Assembly: GCF_030053425.1 (NCBI RefSeq)
Contig: NZ_JASGBI010000001.1
Location: 876,001 to 940,000 of the forward strand
Reading direction: 5' to 3'
DNA from: Lysobacter stagni
GTDB taxonomy: Bacteria; Pseudomonadota; Gammaproteobacteria; Xanthomonadales; Xanthomonadaceae
Length of the DNA: 64,000 bases
In this document: one piece after another, positions 46,513 to 55,068 of the stretch
Numbering within the stretch: position 1 is the first letter of the stretch
Layout: each line of letters starts with the position of its first letter
Made by a program: the position numbers and the translations under genes
The notes under the pieces: generated by a model
What the model saw: the letters and a program-made list of their open reading frames with translations, nothing else
Told to the model about the DNA's origin: nothing
Databases searched by the model: none

Positions 46513-48999
46513 GTGCCCTTTCCCATCGACGACCTGCTCCCGCGCATCCGCGAGAGCCTGGCCACGCACCCGCGCCTCGTGCTCGAAGCCCCACCGGGCG
46601 CGGGCAAGACCACGCAGGTGCCGCCGGCGCTGCTCGACGAACCCTGGCTGGCGGGCCGCAGGATCGTGATGCTCGAGCCGCGTCGCGTCGCCGCGCGCGC
46701 CGCCGCGAACTTCATGGCGCGCGAGCGCGGCGAGGACGTGGGCCACACGGTCGGTTATCGCATCCGCTTCGAGAACCGGGTGTCCGCCGCGACGCGGATC
46801 GAAGTGGTCACCGAAGGCATCCTCACCCGAATGCTGCAGGACGATCCGATGCTGGAAGGCGTCGGTGCGCTGCTGTTCGATGAATTTCACGAACGCCACC
46901 TCGCCGCGGACCTCGGCCTTGCGCTGGCACTGGATGTCCAGGCGGGGCTGCGCGAGGACCTGCGCATCGTCGTGATGTCGGCCACGCTCGACGGCGAGCG
47001 CCTGGCGGCGTTCCTCGACGCGCCACGCCTGAGCAGCGCCGGGCGCAGCTTTCCCGTGTCCGTGGCGCATTTCCCGTCGCGCCGCGATGAGGCGATGGAG
47101 CACCAGACCCGGCGCGCGGTCGAGCACGCGCTCGCGCAGCATCCCGGCGACGTGCTGGTGTTTCTGCCCGGGCAGCGTGAGATCGCGCGCGTGCAGTCGC
47201 TGCTCGAGCCCCCCGGCGTGGACGTGCTCACGCTCCATGGCGAACTGCCCATCGAACAGCAGAGCCGCGTGCTGCAACCCGATCCCGATGGACGTCGCCG
47301 CGTGGTGCTGGCCACCAACGTCGCCGAGTCCAGCGTCACGCTGCCCGGCGTGCGCGTGGTCGTCGATTCCGGCCTCGCGCGCGAACCGCGCTACGACCCC
47401 AACAGCGGCTTCGCACGACTGGACGTGGTGAACATCGCGCAGGCGTCCGCCGACCAGCGTGCCGGTCGCGCGGGGCGCGTCGCGGAAGGCTGGACGTACC
47501 GCCTGTGGCCTGAGTCGCAGCGACTTGAACCGCAGCGCCGGGCGGAAATCGCACAGGTCGAACTGGCGGGCCTGGCGCTGGAACTGGCCGCATGGGGCGA
47601 TGCGAACCTGCGCTTCGTCGATGCGCCGCCATCGGGCGCGCTCGCGGCTGCGCGCGAGCTGCTGCAGCGACTGGGCGCACTCGATGGCGCCAGCATCACG
47701 GCGATGGGCCGTCGCATGCTCGCGCTGGGCACGCATCCGCGCCTGGCCGCCATGCTGCTCGCTCCGTCGGATGCCAACGAGCAGGCGCTGGCGTGCGATC
47801 TGGCCGCATTGCTGGAAGCGCGCGATCCGCTGCGTTCGCGCAGCGACTCGGCGGCCGAACGCTGGCAGGCGCTGGCGGCCTTCCGCAAGGGCCGCGTGGC
47901 GCCCGACGCTTCGCGCAGTGCGCTTGCAGCGGTGGACCAGGCTGCGAAGCAATGGCGTCGACGCCTGCGACTGGACGCTGCACCGCCGACTGACGCACCC
48001 GCGCATCTGCTCGGCGACGTACTGCTGCACGCGTTCCCCGACCGCATCGCCCGCCAGCATCCGACCGATCCCTACCGCTACCAGCTCAGCAACGGACGCA
48101 GCGCGAAGCTGTTCGAAGACAGCACGCTGTATGGCGAGCCGTGGATCACCATCAGTGAACTGCGCGACGACCCGCGCGATGCGCGCGTCCTGCGCGGTGC
48201 ACCGCTGGACGAACAACGCCTGCGTCGCGACTTCCCGCGGCGTTTCGTCACCGAGGATCGCGTGGTGTGGGACACGCAGCTGCGCGGCATCGCGGCGGTG
48301 CGCGAAACGCGCTTCGATCGCATCGTCATCGACAGCCGCCCGCTGGCCAGGCCCGATCCCACGCGCTACGCCGATGCCCTGGTGGACGCCGTGCGCCAGC
48401 TGGGACTGGGTGCATTGCCATGGACCGAAACATTGCAGCAATGGCGCGCGCGCGTACGCGGATTGCGGGCGTGGCTGCCGGAACTGGATGCGCTGCCGGA
48501 CCTGTCCGAGGCCGCGCTGCTCGCCACGCTCGACGACTGGCTCAAGCCGGCGCTCACCGGAAAGACGCGACTGGACGCACTGGATGAGCAGCAGCTGGGT
48601 GAGGCGCTGAAATCCACGCTGGACTGGTCGACTCGCCAGAAGATCGATGCGCTGGCGCCTACCCGCATCCTCGTGCCGTCGGGCATGGAACGCCGCATCG
48701 AGTACGCCTACGACGACGAGACCGATGCGCCCGTACCGCCGGTGCTGGCGGTCAAGCTGCAGGAGCTGTTCGGCCTGGCCGACACCCCGCGCATTGCCGA
48801 GGGCCGCGTGCCCGTGACCCTGCACCTGCTCTCCCCGGGTGGCAAACCGCTGCAGATCACGCAGGACCTCAAGGGTTTCTGGGACCGCACCTACCCGGAG
48901 GTGAAGAAGGAAATGAAGGGTCGCTACCCGAAGCACCCCTGGCCGGACGATCCGTGGAACGCCACGGCGACGCATCGCGCGAAGCCGAGAGGGACCTGA
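46513..48999 (+). CDS. hrpB: ATP-dependent helicase HrpB
   Basis: An 828-residue DExH-box helicase. The N-terminal helicase core has LEAPPGAGKTTQVP (motif I), FDEFHERH (motif II), MSATLDGERL (motif III), ATNVAESSVTLPG and SADQRAGRAGR (motif VI). The HA2-like and HrpB-specific C-terminal domains end KGRYPKHPWPDDP, which is characteristic. In enterobacteria and Borrelia HrpB acts on RNA or ribosome-related processes; its function remains loosely defined. GTG 46513 gives the family's VPFPIDDLLP start. Confidence 0.95.
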   Translation: MPFPIDDLLPRIRESLATHPRLVLEAPPGAGKTTQVPPALLDEPWLAGRRIVMLEPRRVAARAAANFMARERGEDVGHTVGYRIRFENRVSAATRIEVVTEGILTRMLQDDPMLEGVGALLFDEFHERHLAADLGLALALDVQAGLREDLRIVVMSATLDGERLAAFLDAPRLSSAGRSFPVSVAHFPSRRDEAMEHQTRRAVEHALAQHPGDVLVFLPGQREIARVQSLLEPPGVDVLTLHGELPIEQQSRVLQPDPDGRRRVVLATNVAESSVTLPGVRVVVDSGLAREPRYDPNSGFARLDVVNIAQASADQRAGRAGRVAEGWTYRLWPESQRLEPQRRAEIAQVELAGLALELAAWGDANLRFVDAPPSGALAAARELLQRLGALDGASITAMGRRMLALGTHPRLAAMLLAPSDANEQALACDLAALLEARDPLRSRSDSAAERWQALAAFRKGRVAPDASRSALAAVDQAAKQWRRRLRLDAAPPTDAPAHLLGDVLLHAFPDRIARQHPTDPYRYQLSNGRSAKLFEDSTLYGEPWITISELRDDPRDARVLRGAPLDEQRLRRDFPRRFVTEDRVVWDTQLRGIAAVRETRFDRIVIDSRPLARPDPTRYADALVDAVRQLGLGALPWTETLQQWRARVRGLRAWLPELDALPDLSEAALLATLDDWLKPALTGKTRLDALDEQQLGEALKSTLDWSTRQKIDALAPTRILVPSGMERRIEYAYDDETDAPVPPVLAVKLQELFGLADTPRIAEGRVPVTLHLLSPGGKPLQITQDLKGFWDRTYPEVKKEMKGRYPKHPWPDDPWNATATHRAKPRGT

Positions 49000-49030
49000 G
49001 CAACACCGTCACCGGTTCAGGACCCGTGAC

Positions 49031-49130
49031 GTCATTCCCGCGAAGGCGGGAATCCAACTGTCCGTATCGTCATGTCCTCCGGCGAGCGTGATGGGTCTGA
49101 CGCAAGGATTCCCGCCTTCGCGGGAATGAC
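49031..49130. repeat. Paired dRS3-like inverted repeat, GTCATTCCCGC family
   Basis: A 25-bp sequence at 49031-49055 (GTCATTCCCGCGAAGGCGGG and five more bases) recurs as its exact reverse complement at 49106-49130, with 50 bases between. Each copy contains the palindrome ATTCCC-N8-GGGAAT, the form of the Neisseria dRS3 element. The unit is a mobile-type dispersed repeat in the hrpB-sulfotransferase gap. The rest of 49000-49266 shows nothing else. Confidence 0.8.
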
Positions 49131-49266
49131 GGCCGGGACGAACGACGCGAGCCCACCGATGCAGCCTGCGGCCCAGTGCGGGTGACCGGCCGAATGAAGC
49201 GAATGTTGGGCCTCATCCAGCACCGTCGCACATCGCATCCGACTGCACCCTCGCTACACTCCGCCG

Positions 49267-50274
49267 ATGACCGCCGCCCCGATCGACCACCCCGAGTACC
49301 TGCCCTTCAAGCTCGACCCGGTCGCGCGGCGCGTGCTGTGGGTGCGCCTGAGCGCGCCGCAGCGCCGCGAAGCCGCATTCCTCGACGATCGCGCATTGCC
49401 GCCGGATGCGGAAGGCGGATGGCGTCCGTGGTCGTCGTTGACCACGCGTGACGGCGCCGGAGTCCCGCCGGCGCATGCGATCTTCCACATCGGCCATTGC
49501 GGTTCGACGCTGCTGAGCCGCCTGCTCGACACCTGGCCCGAGGTGCAGGGCCTGCGCGAGCCGCTTCCACTGCGCACGCTGGCCGAGGCCTGGCCGGCGC
49601 TCGATCAGCCTCAGTCGCGCCTTTCGACCATGCAGGCCACGCAGGCGCTCGATGCGTTGTGGGCGCGGTGGTCGCAACCGCTTCCGCCGCGGCGGGTCAG
49701 CATCGTCAAGGCGACCAGCGGCTGCAATGGCCTGATCCAGCCGCTGCTGGAGCGCCATCGTCAGATGCGCGCGGTGCTCATGGCGATGCCATTGCGTCCT
49801 TACCTGGCGACGTTGCTCAAGTCGCCTGCGTCGGTGGTCGACGCCGCGACCGCCGCCGCGGAACGCCTGCTGTACCTGCGCGCCAACGCAATCGCGCAGG
49901 ACGTATCGCTGCATGCACTGACACTGCCGCATCAATGCGCCATGGGCTGGCTGGCCGAACGCCTGCGCTTCGACGCGCTGGCCGGCGGTGAGCATGGGTC
50001 GCGGCTGTTGAGGCTGGACTTCGAGGACATGCTTGCCGATCCCGCACGCGAACTGCAGCGCGTGGTCGCGCATTTCCAGCTGGATCCCGCGCAGCTCGAT
50101 CGCGCGCTGGCCTCGCCCGAATGGAACCGCTACTCCAAGGCCACCGTGCACGAGTACGGTCGAAGCGATCGCGAGCACGACCTTGCGTTGGCGATGAGCA
50201 AGCACGCCACGCAGATCGCGGAAGGCGAGGCCTGGGTCGCGCAGCAGCTGCGGGCCAGCGGCCGCACGGTGTGA
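49267..50274 (+). CDS. Sulfotransferase-like protein
   Basis: A 335-residue protein with a P-loop-like 5'-phosphosulfate binding motif, FHIGHCGSTLLSRLLD, followed by LREPLPLRTLAEAWP. Later SRLLRLDFEDMLADPARELQRVVAHF matches the dimerisation/PAPS region of Sulfotransfer_3-type enzymes. It could alternatively be a sulfotransferase-fold protein acting on other substrates. It lies alone, convergent with the CoA-transferase gene. Confidence 0.75.
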   Translation: MTAAPIDHPEYLPFKLDPVARRVLWVRLSAPQRREAAFLDDRALPPDAEGGWRPWSSLTTRDGAGVPPAHAIFHIGHCGSTLLSRLLDTWPEVQGLREPLPLRTLAEAWPALDQPQSRLSTMQATQALDALWARWSQPLPPRRVSIVKATSGCNGLIQPLLERHRQMRAVLMAMPLRPYLATLLKSPASVVDAATAAAERLLYLRANAIAQDVSLHALTLPHQCAMGWLAERLRFDALAGGEHGSRLLRLDFEDMLADPARELQRVVAHFQLDPAQLDRALASPEWNRYSKATVHEYGRSDREHDLALAMSKHATQIAEGEAWVAQQLRASGRTV

Positions 50275-50281
50275 GCGGCGC

Positions 50282-51793
50282 TCAGCGCCGCATCGTTCCC
50301 GTCTCGACGAACCGCTGGTGCCACGACAACGCCTCGCCCAGCAGGTGCGGGGTGTGCTTGCCGTAGCTGTCGCGGCTCGCGCGGTCGAAGTAGTCCTGCA
50401 GCATCGGCCGATAGTCCGGATGCGCGCACACCTCGATCAGCCGCTGCGCGCGCTGCTTGGGTGCAAGGCCACGCAGGTCGGCCAGTCCCTGTTCGGTCAC
50501 CACCACCATCACGTCGTGCTCGGTGTGGTCGACATGGCTGGCCATCGGCACGATGGAGGAAATCGCGCCGTTCTTCGCCGTGCTCGGCGACATGAACACC
50601 GACAGGTAGGCGTTGCGCGCGAAGTCGCCGCTGCCGCCGATGCCGTTCATGATCTTCGTGCCGGCCACGTGCGTGGAATTGACGTTGCCGTAGATGTCCA
50701 CCTCGATCATGCCGTTCATGGCGATGCAGCCCAGGCGCCGCACCAGCTCCGGATGGTTGGACATCTCCTGCGTGCGCAGGACGATCCGGCTACGGTAGTA
50801 GTCCACCTGGTCGAGGAACTCGTCGATCGCCGCGGGGCTGAGCGAGAACGACGTGGCCGACGCCACGCGCACCACGCCGCGCTTGAGCAGTTCCAGCATG
50901 CCGTCCTGGATCACCTCGGTGAACGCGGTGAGGTCGCGATACCCGGCGTCGGCCAGGCCGGCGAGCACGGCATTGGTGATGTTGCCCACGCCCGACTGCA
51001 GCGGCAGCAGCTGCGGCGTCAATCGCCCGCGGCGAATCTCGTGCGCGAAGAAATCCAGCAGGTGCGCGGCGATCTGGCGCGACGTCGCATCCGGCGGCGT
51101 GAACGGTGAATTGCGGTCGGGCGCGTCGGTTTCCACCACCGCGATCACCTTGTCCGGATCGCAACGCAGGTATGGCTCGCCGAAGCGGTCGTCTGCGTGC
51201 AGCAGCGGGATCGGCTTGCGGTTGGGCGGCAGCGCGGTGCCGTAGTAGACGTCGTGCATGCCATCCAGGGCGGAGGGCTGCCAGCGGTTCACTTCCAGGA
51301 TGACCTTGTCGGCCTGCTCCAGCCACGTCTTGTTGTTGCCCACCGACGACGACGGCACCAGGTGCCCGTCCTCGCCGATCGCGGTGACTTCGATCACCGC
51401 CACGTCCACCGCGCCGAAGAAGCCGAACCACGTGTGCTGCGCGACATGGCTCAGGTGCATGTCGATGTAGTTCAGCTCGCCCGAGTTGATGCGGTCGCGC
51501 AGGTTCGGATCGGACTGGTACGGCAGGCGCAGCTCGATGCCCTCGGCCTTGGCGAGTACGCCGTCCAGCTCGGGTGCGGTGGAGGCGCCGGTCAGCACCT
51601 TCACGCGGAACGCTTCACCACGGGCGTGCGCGTTCTCGATGCGCGTGGCCAGTGCCTGCGGCAGTGCCTTGGGGTAGCCGGCACCGGTGAAGCCACTCAT
51701 GGCCACGGTCATGCCGGGCTGGATCAGCTCGGCGGCCTGCGCGGCACTCATGCGCTTCTCGCGCAGGCCGGCGTGCTGGATGCGGTCGTTCAT
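50282..51793 (-). CDS. Acetyl-CoA hydrolase/CoA-transferase (Cat1/ScpC type)
   Basis: A 503-residue class I-like CoA-transferase of the acetyl-CoA hydrolase family. The N-terminal half carries MTVAMSGFTGAGYPKALP, and LQSGVGNITNAVLAGLADA precedes the catalytic Glu in TAFTEVIQDGMLELL. GSGDFARNAYLSVFMSPSTAKNGAISSIVPMASHVDHTEHDVMVVVTEQGLADLRGLAPKQRA is the strongly conserved C-terminal block. It likely exchanges CoA between acetate/propionate and succinate. The ATG at 51793 lacks a good ribosome-binding site. Confidence 0.93.
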   Translation of the reverse strand: MNDRIQHAGLREKRMSAAQAAELIQPGMTVAMSGFTGAGYPKALPQALATRIENAHARGEAFRVKVLTGASTAPELDGVLAKAEGIELRLPYQSDPNLRDRINSGELNYIDMHLSHVAQHTWFGFFGAVDVAVIEVTAIGEDGHLVPSSSVGNNKTWLEQADKVILEVNRWQPSALDGMHDVYYGTALPPNRKPIPLLHADDRFGEPYLRCDPDKVIAVVETDAPDRNSPFTPPDATSRQIAAHLLDFFAHEIRRGRLTPQLLPLQSGVGNITNAVLAGLADAGYRDLTAFTEVIQDGMLELLKRGVVRVASATSFSLSPAAIDEFLDQVDYYRSRIVLRTQEMSNHPELVRRLGCIAMNGMIEVDIYGNVNSTHVAGTKIMNGIGGSGDFARNAYLSVFMSPSTAKNGAISSIVPMASHVDHTEHDVMVVVTEQGLADLRGLAPKQRAQRLIEVCAHPDYRPMLQDYFDRASRDSYGKHTPHLLGEALSWHQRFVETGTMRR

Positions 51794-51870
51794 GTGGGAG
51801 GCAACGCGGGGGAGAGGCCCAGCATAGTCCCGCAGCGATGCTGACGCCGTCTTGAGCCCGCGCAAGTGCT

Positions 51871-51935
51871 GTGCCGGCGATGGCGGTCCGCGCCACCGCC
51901 TGCTGTGGAGGCGCCGCGACGTGCCGTACGCTGTG
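51871..51935 (+). promoter_or_regulatory. Candidate fluoride (crcB) riboswitch
   Basis: The crcB leader contains GGCGATGG at 51875-51882, the hallmark of the crcB RNA motif, then a C-rich strand, a GCCTGCTGTGGAGGC stem-loop, and GACGTGCCGTAC, which parallels the conserved GATGnnnCCTAC segment. A pseudoknot AUGGC/GCCGU can be drawn. The gene controlled encodes a fluoride channel. Several positions deviate from consensus, so this is provisional. Confidence 0.5.
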
Positions 51936-51959
51936 GGGCATTCCCGTGGAGGAATCCGG

Positions 51960-52337
51960 ATGCCCTACCAACTTGCCGCCATCGCCCTCGGTGCCACCCT
52001 CGGCGCGTGGGCGCGCTGGGGCCTGAGCCTGCTGCTCAACCCGGTGCACGCGGCGGTGCCGCTGGGTACGCTGGCGGCCAACCTGGTCGGCGGCTATCTG
52101 ATCGGCGTCGCGGTGGCGGTGTTCACGCGGTGGCCGGCCATCGCGCCGGAATGGCGGTTGTTCGTCATCACCGGTCTGCTGGGCGGGCTGACCACGTTCT
52201 CGACCTTCTCGGCCGAGACCGTCGCGTTGCTGCAGCGGCAGGATTACGGCTGGGCGTTCGTCGTGGTGGCGACGCACCTGCTCGGGTCGTTGGCGATGAC
52301 GGCATTGGGCCTGTTGACGGTGCGCGCCTTCACCTGA
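51960..52337 (+). CDS. crcB: Fluoride-specific ion channel CrcB/Fluc
   Basis: A 125-residue membrane protein with four transmembrane helices that forms a dual-topology dimeric fluoride channel. [30 protein letters not shown] and [20 protein letters not shown] are the diagnostic motifs. GGAGG stands 8 bases upstream of ATG 51960. A possible fluoride riboswitch lies in the leader. Confidence 0.96.
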   Translation: MPYQLAAIALGATLGAWARWGLSLLLNPVHAAVPLGTLAANLVGGYLIGVAVAVFTRWPAIAPEWRLFVITGLLGGLTTFSTFSAETVALLQRQDYGWAFVVVATHLLGSLAMTALGLLTVRAFT

Positions 52338-52344
52338 CCGCGCG

Positions 52345-52983
52345 TCAGATCACCCGCAGCGTGATCGCCTTCAACACCGCGCGCGTGCGGTCGCGCGTGC
52401 CCAGCTTTTCCAGGATCACCGACACGTAGTTCTTCACGGTCCCCTCGGCAAGGAACATCGCGCGGGCGATTTCCTTGTTGGAGTAGCCGCCGGCCAGCAG
52501 GCGCAGGATCGCGACCTCGCGTTCGGTGAAGTGGTCGCGCGGCACGTCCTGCTGGTGGTACTGGTAGCGCGCGCGAACCGGCTCGGTGCTGACCGGCTGC
52601 AGCAGCGTTTCGCCCGCGGCCACGCGCGCGATGGCGTCGCGCAGATCGTCGGGCGCGGCGTCCTTCAGCAGGAAACCCTGCGCACCGGCTTCGGTCGCGC
52701 GCAGCAGCAGTTCGCTTTCGTCGAAGGTGGTGAGCAGCAGTACCGGCGTCGCGTCGCCGCGTTCGCGCAGACGGCGCAGCGCCTCGATTCCGTCCACGCC
52801 CGCCATGCGGATGTCGCTGAGGACCACGTCCACCGGCTCCTGCGCGATGCGATCCAGCAGCTGCGCGCCATCCTCGGCCTCGAACGCTACCACGATGCCG
52901 TGCCGTTCCAGCAACGCACGCAGGCCCGCGCGCACGATGGCCTGGTCGTCGGCCAGCGCGATGCGGATCGGCGCCGCACTCAT
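52345..52983 (-). CDS. NarL/FixJ-family (LuxR-type) response regulator
   Basis: A 212-residue regulator. The receiver has DD at 12-13, phospho-acceptor Asp57 (VVLSDIRMAGVDGIEALRRLR) and Lys107 in FLLKDAAPDDL. The C-terminal LuxR helix-turn-helix is FTEREVAILRLLAGGYSNKEIARAMFLAEGTVKNYVS. Its ATG overlaps the upstream kinase stop by four bases. It resembles DesR-type regulators in domain layout. Confidence 0.92.
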   Translation of the reverse strand: MSAAPIRIALADDQAIVRAGLRALLERHGIVVAFEAEDGAQLLDRIAQEPVDVVLSDIRMAGVDGIEALRRLRERGDATPVLLLTTFDESELLLRATEAGAQGFLLKDAAPDDLRDAIARVAAGETLLQPVSTEPVRARYQYHQQDVPRDHFTEREVAILRLLAGGYSNKEIARAMFLAEGTVKNYVSVILEKLGTRDRTRAVLKAITLRVI

Positions 52984-54086
52984 GCGGGCAGGCTCGCGTC
53001 GATGCGCAGCGCGCCGCGCTCGGACGTGCCAAGCTCCAGTTGTCCACCCGCCGCCGCCACGCGCTCACGCATGCCGGACAAGCCGTTTCCTTCGCGCAGC
53101 GGTGTGCGGACCCGGCCATCGTCCTCGACGCGGATGCGCAGCCGCCCGGCATCGCTGTCCAGCCACACGTGCACGACGTCGGCATCGGCGTGGCGCGCGC
53201 TGTTGGTCAGCGCCTCCTGCACGAGGCGAAGCACGGCCTCGGCCACGTGCGGATCGGTGACGCGCACGGATTCGGCGATCTGCAGGCGCAGCGAGGGACG
53301 CGGCAATGGCGCCGCCAGTGCGCGCAACGCGGTGGCCAAGTCCAGGCCCTGGTCGTGCCGCATCGCCTGGACGATGCCGCGGATGTCGGCGAGCAGCTCG
53401 CTCGACAGCTGCTGCGCCACCGCGATCTCCGGCCGCGTCGCGAACGCCGGATCGGCCGCGAGGGCGCGCAGGTTCAGCGTCATGGCCGTGAGCTTGTGCC
53501 CGGCGACGTCGTGCAGTTCGCGCGCCACGCGCAGGCGTTCGTTGTCGCGCGCGCTGTCGGCCAGCAACGCACGCGTGGCGAGCAGGTCGGCGTTGACCAG
53601 CGCCAGGCGGTCGCGCGCGGCCTCCGCGGTGCGCGCGTAATGCGTGGTCAGCGCGGCGAAGGCCTGGAAGCCGATATAGAGCAGCAGCTGGATGTGCGGC
53701 GCGCCGTGGCCGCCCTTCCACAATACGAAGTACAGCGCCGTGTTGAGCAGCACCGCCAGCACCAGAAGCACGCGCGGTCGGTACTCCATCGCCAGTTCGG
53801 CGATGAGGATGACCAGCACCACCGGTGCGATGCCCGTGCGCGGCGCCATCGCGATGAGGACGAAGCCGCATGCGGCCTGCAGCAGGTAGAGCATCGCCCG
53901 TGCCGCCGGACGGCGCGGCAGCCAGTCCAGCGCAAGGATCGCCAGCAACACGGTGCCGACCAGCACCCAGGTCCACGGCCGTTGCGCGACCGTCACCTCG
54001 TAGCGCAGGCCATAGCCGATGGCGAGCAGCGTGAAGGCGGCGGCCAGGTTGAGCGGTTGCAGCGCTTGGCGGAGGCGTTCGTGCAT
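52980..54086 (-). CDS. NarL-type sensor histidine kinase (DesK-like)
   Basis: A 368-residue kinase with about six N-terminal transmembrane helices (residues 12-155) and almost no extracytoplasmic domain, as in DesK-type membrane-state sensors. HisKA_3 has His192 (RVARELHDVAGHKLTAM). The ATPase has EALTNSARHADAD, VEDDGRV and GNGLSGMRERV. The start is ATG 54086. Paired with the regulator downstream. Sensing of lipid fluidity is possible by analogy, but not shown. Confidence 0.88.
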   Translation of the reverse strand: MHERLRQALQPLNLAAAFTLLAIGYGLRYEVTVAQRPWTWVLVGTVLLAILALDWLPRRPAARAMLYLLQAACGFVLIAMAPRTGIAPVVLVILIAELAMEYRPRVLLVLAVLLNTALYFVLWKGGHGAPHIQLLLYIGFQAFAALTTHYARTAEAARDRLALVNADLLATRALLADSARDNERLRVARELHDVAGHKLTAMTLNLRALAADPAFATRPEIAVAQQLSSELLADIRGIVQAMRHDQGLDLATALRALAAPLPRPSLRLQIAESVRVTDPHVAEAVLRLVQEALTNSARHADADVVHVWLDSDAGRLRIRVEDDGRVRTPLREGNGLSGMRERVAAAGGQLELGTSERGALRIDASLPA

Positions 54087-54230
54087 GCCGTCATGCTGCG
54101 GCCGACGCGGCACTGCCGCAATGCCGCCGGTCCACAAAGTGACTTCCGGCAGGTCAAGGCGATGACCTCGGGCACTGCGGTGCGATGCAGGCCACGCGCA
54201 CGCTGGTCCCACTCCCACGGAGCCATCGCC

Positions 54231-54935
54231 ATGACCGCGTATCCGATGCTTGTCGCCGTGCACGTCCTAGTGGGCGCCGTCGCCCTGGTCACCTTCTGGA
54301 CGGCCGGTCTGCTGCGCAAAGGCACGCCCGCGCACCGCGCGACGGGACGTGTGTACCTGGTCGCGATGACCGGAATTGTCCTCACCGGCGCGCCGATGGC
54401 GGTGGTGCGCTGGCTCGACGGACATGTCGTCACTGCCGCGTTCCTTGGCTACCTCGTCGCGATCACCACCACCGGCGTGTGGGTGTCGTGGCGCGCGGCG
54501 CGCGACAAGGCGGCGCCGCAGCGCTTCGCAGGTCCGGTGTACGTGGTGCTGGCGGTGGTGTCGCTCATGTCGGGTGCGGGCGTGCTCGCGCTGGGCATCA
54601 AGGTGGGCGCACCGTTGCTGATGGGCTTTTCCAGCGTGGGCCTGGTCGTCGGTACCGACATGCTGCGTCGTCGTCGTCGTTACGTCCGTGGCGACGTGAC
54701 GCCGCGCTGGTGGATGGTGGAGCACTACACCGCGATGATCGGCAACGGCATCGCCACGCACATCGCGTTCCTCGGCATCGGCCTTCCGCGTCTGCTGCCG
54801 GGTGTGGACGGCACGGTGCTGCACTACCTGGCGTGGTTCGGCCCGCTGTTCGTGGCGATCGTGGCCAAGCTGGTGCTCGACCGGCGCTGGAAGCCGCGGC
54901 CCGTGCGCGTGCCGGCGCCTGCGCGCGGGGCGTGA
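54231..54935 (+). CDS. Multi-pass membrane protein of unknown function
   Basis: A 234-residue protein with about seven transmembrane helices. It begins MTAYPMLVAVHVLVGAVALVTFWTAGLLRKGTPAHRATGRVYLVAMTGIVLTG, a pattern seen in DUF2306-like membrane proteins with His in the first helix and HRATGRVY after it. A later WWMVEHYTAMIGNGIATHIAFLG adds more His residues, which could suit haem or metal binding. Function unknown. It is divergent from the kinase above. Confidence 0.7.
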   Translation: MTAYPMLVAVHVLVGAVALVTFWTAGLLRKGTPAHRATGRVYLVAMTGIVLTGAPMAVVRWLDGHVVTAAFLGYLVAITTTGVWVSWRAARDKAAPQRFAGPVYVVLAVVSLMSGAGVLALGIKVGAPLLMGFSSVGLVVGTDMLRRRRRYVRGDVTPRWWMVEHYTAMIGNGIATHIAFLGIGLPRLLPGVDGTVLHYLAWFGPLFVAIVAKLVLDRRWKPRPVRVPAPARGA

Positions 54936-55068
54936 AGATGTCATGCCGATCGGTTATGTCGCACTGACGAACCGTCGTACGGAAATCGCCTCCGCATAAC
55001 CCACTGTTTACTTCCACGGCCGTGCGATCGCCTACGAATAGGCGCACCACGTTCCCGGAGAAGACGAC

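Noticed and set aside
46480..48975. 831-codon minus-strand frame
   Set aside because: Complete shadow of hrpB, which has all helicase motifs on the other strand.
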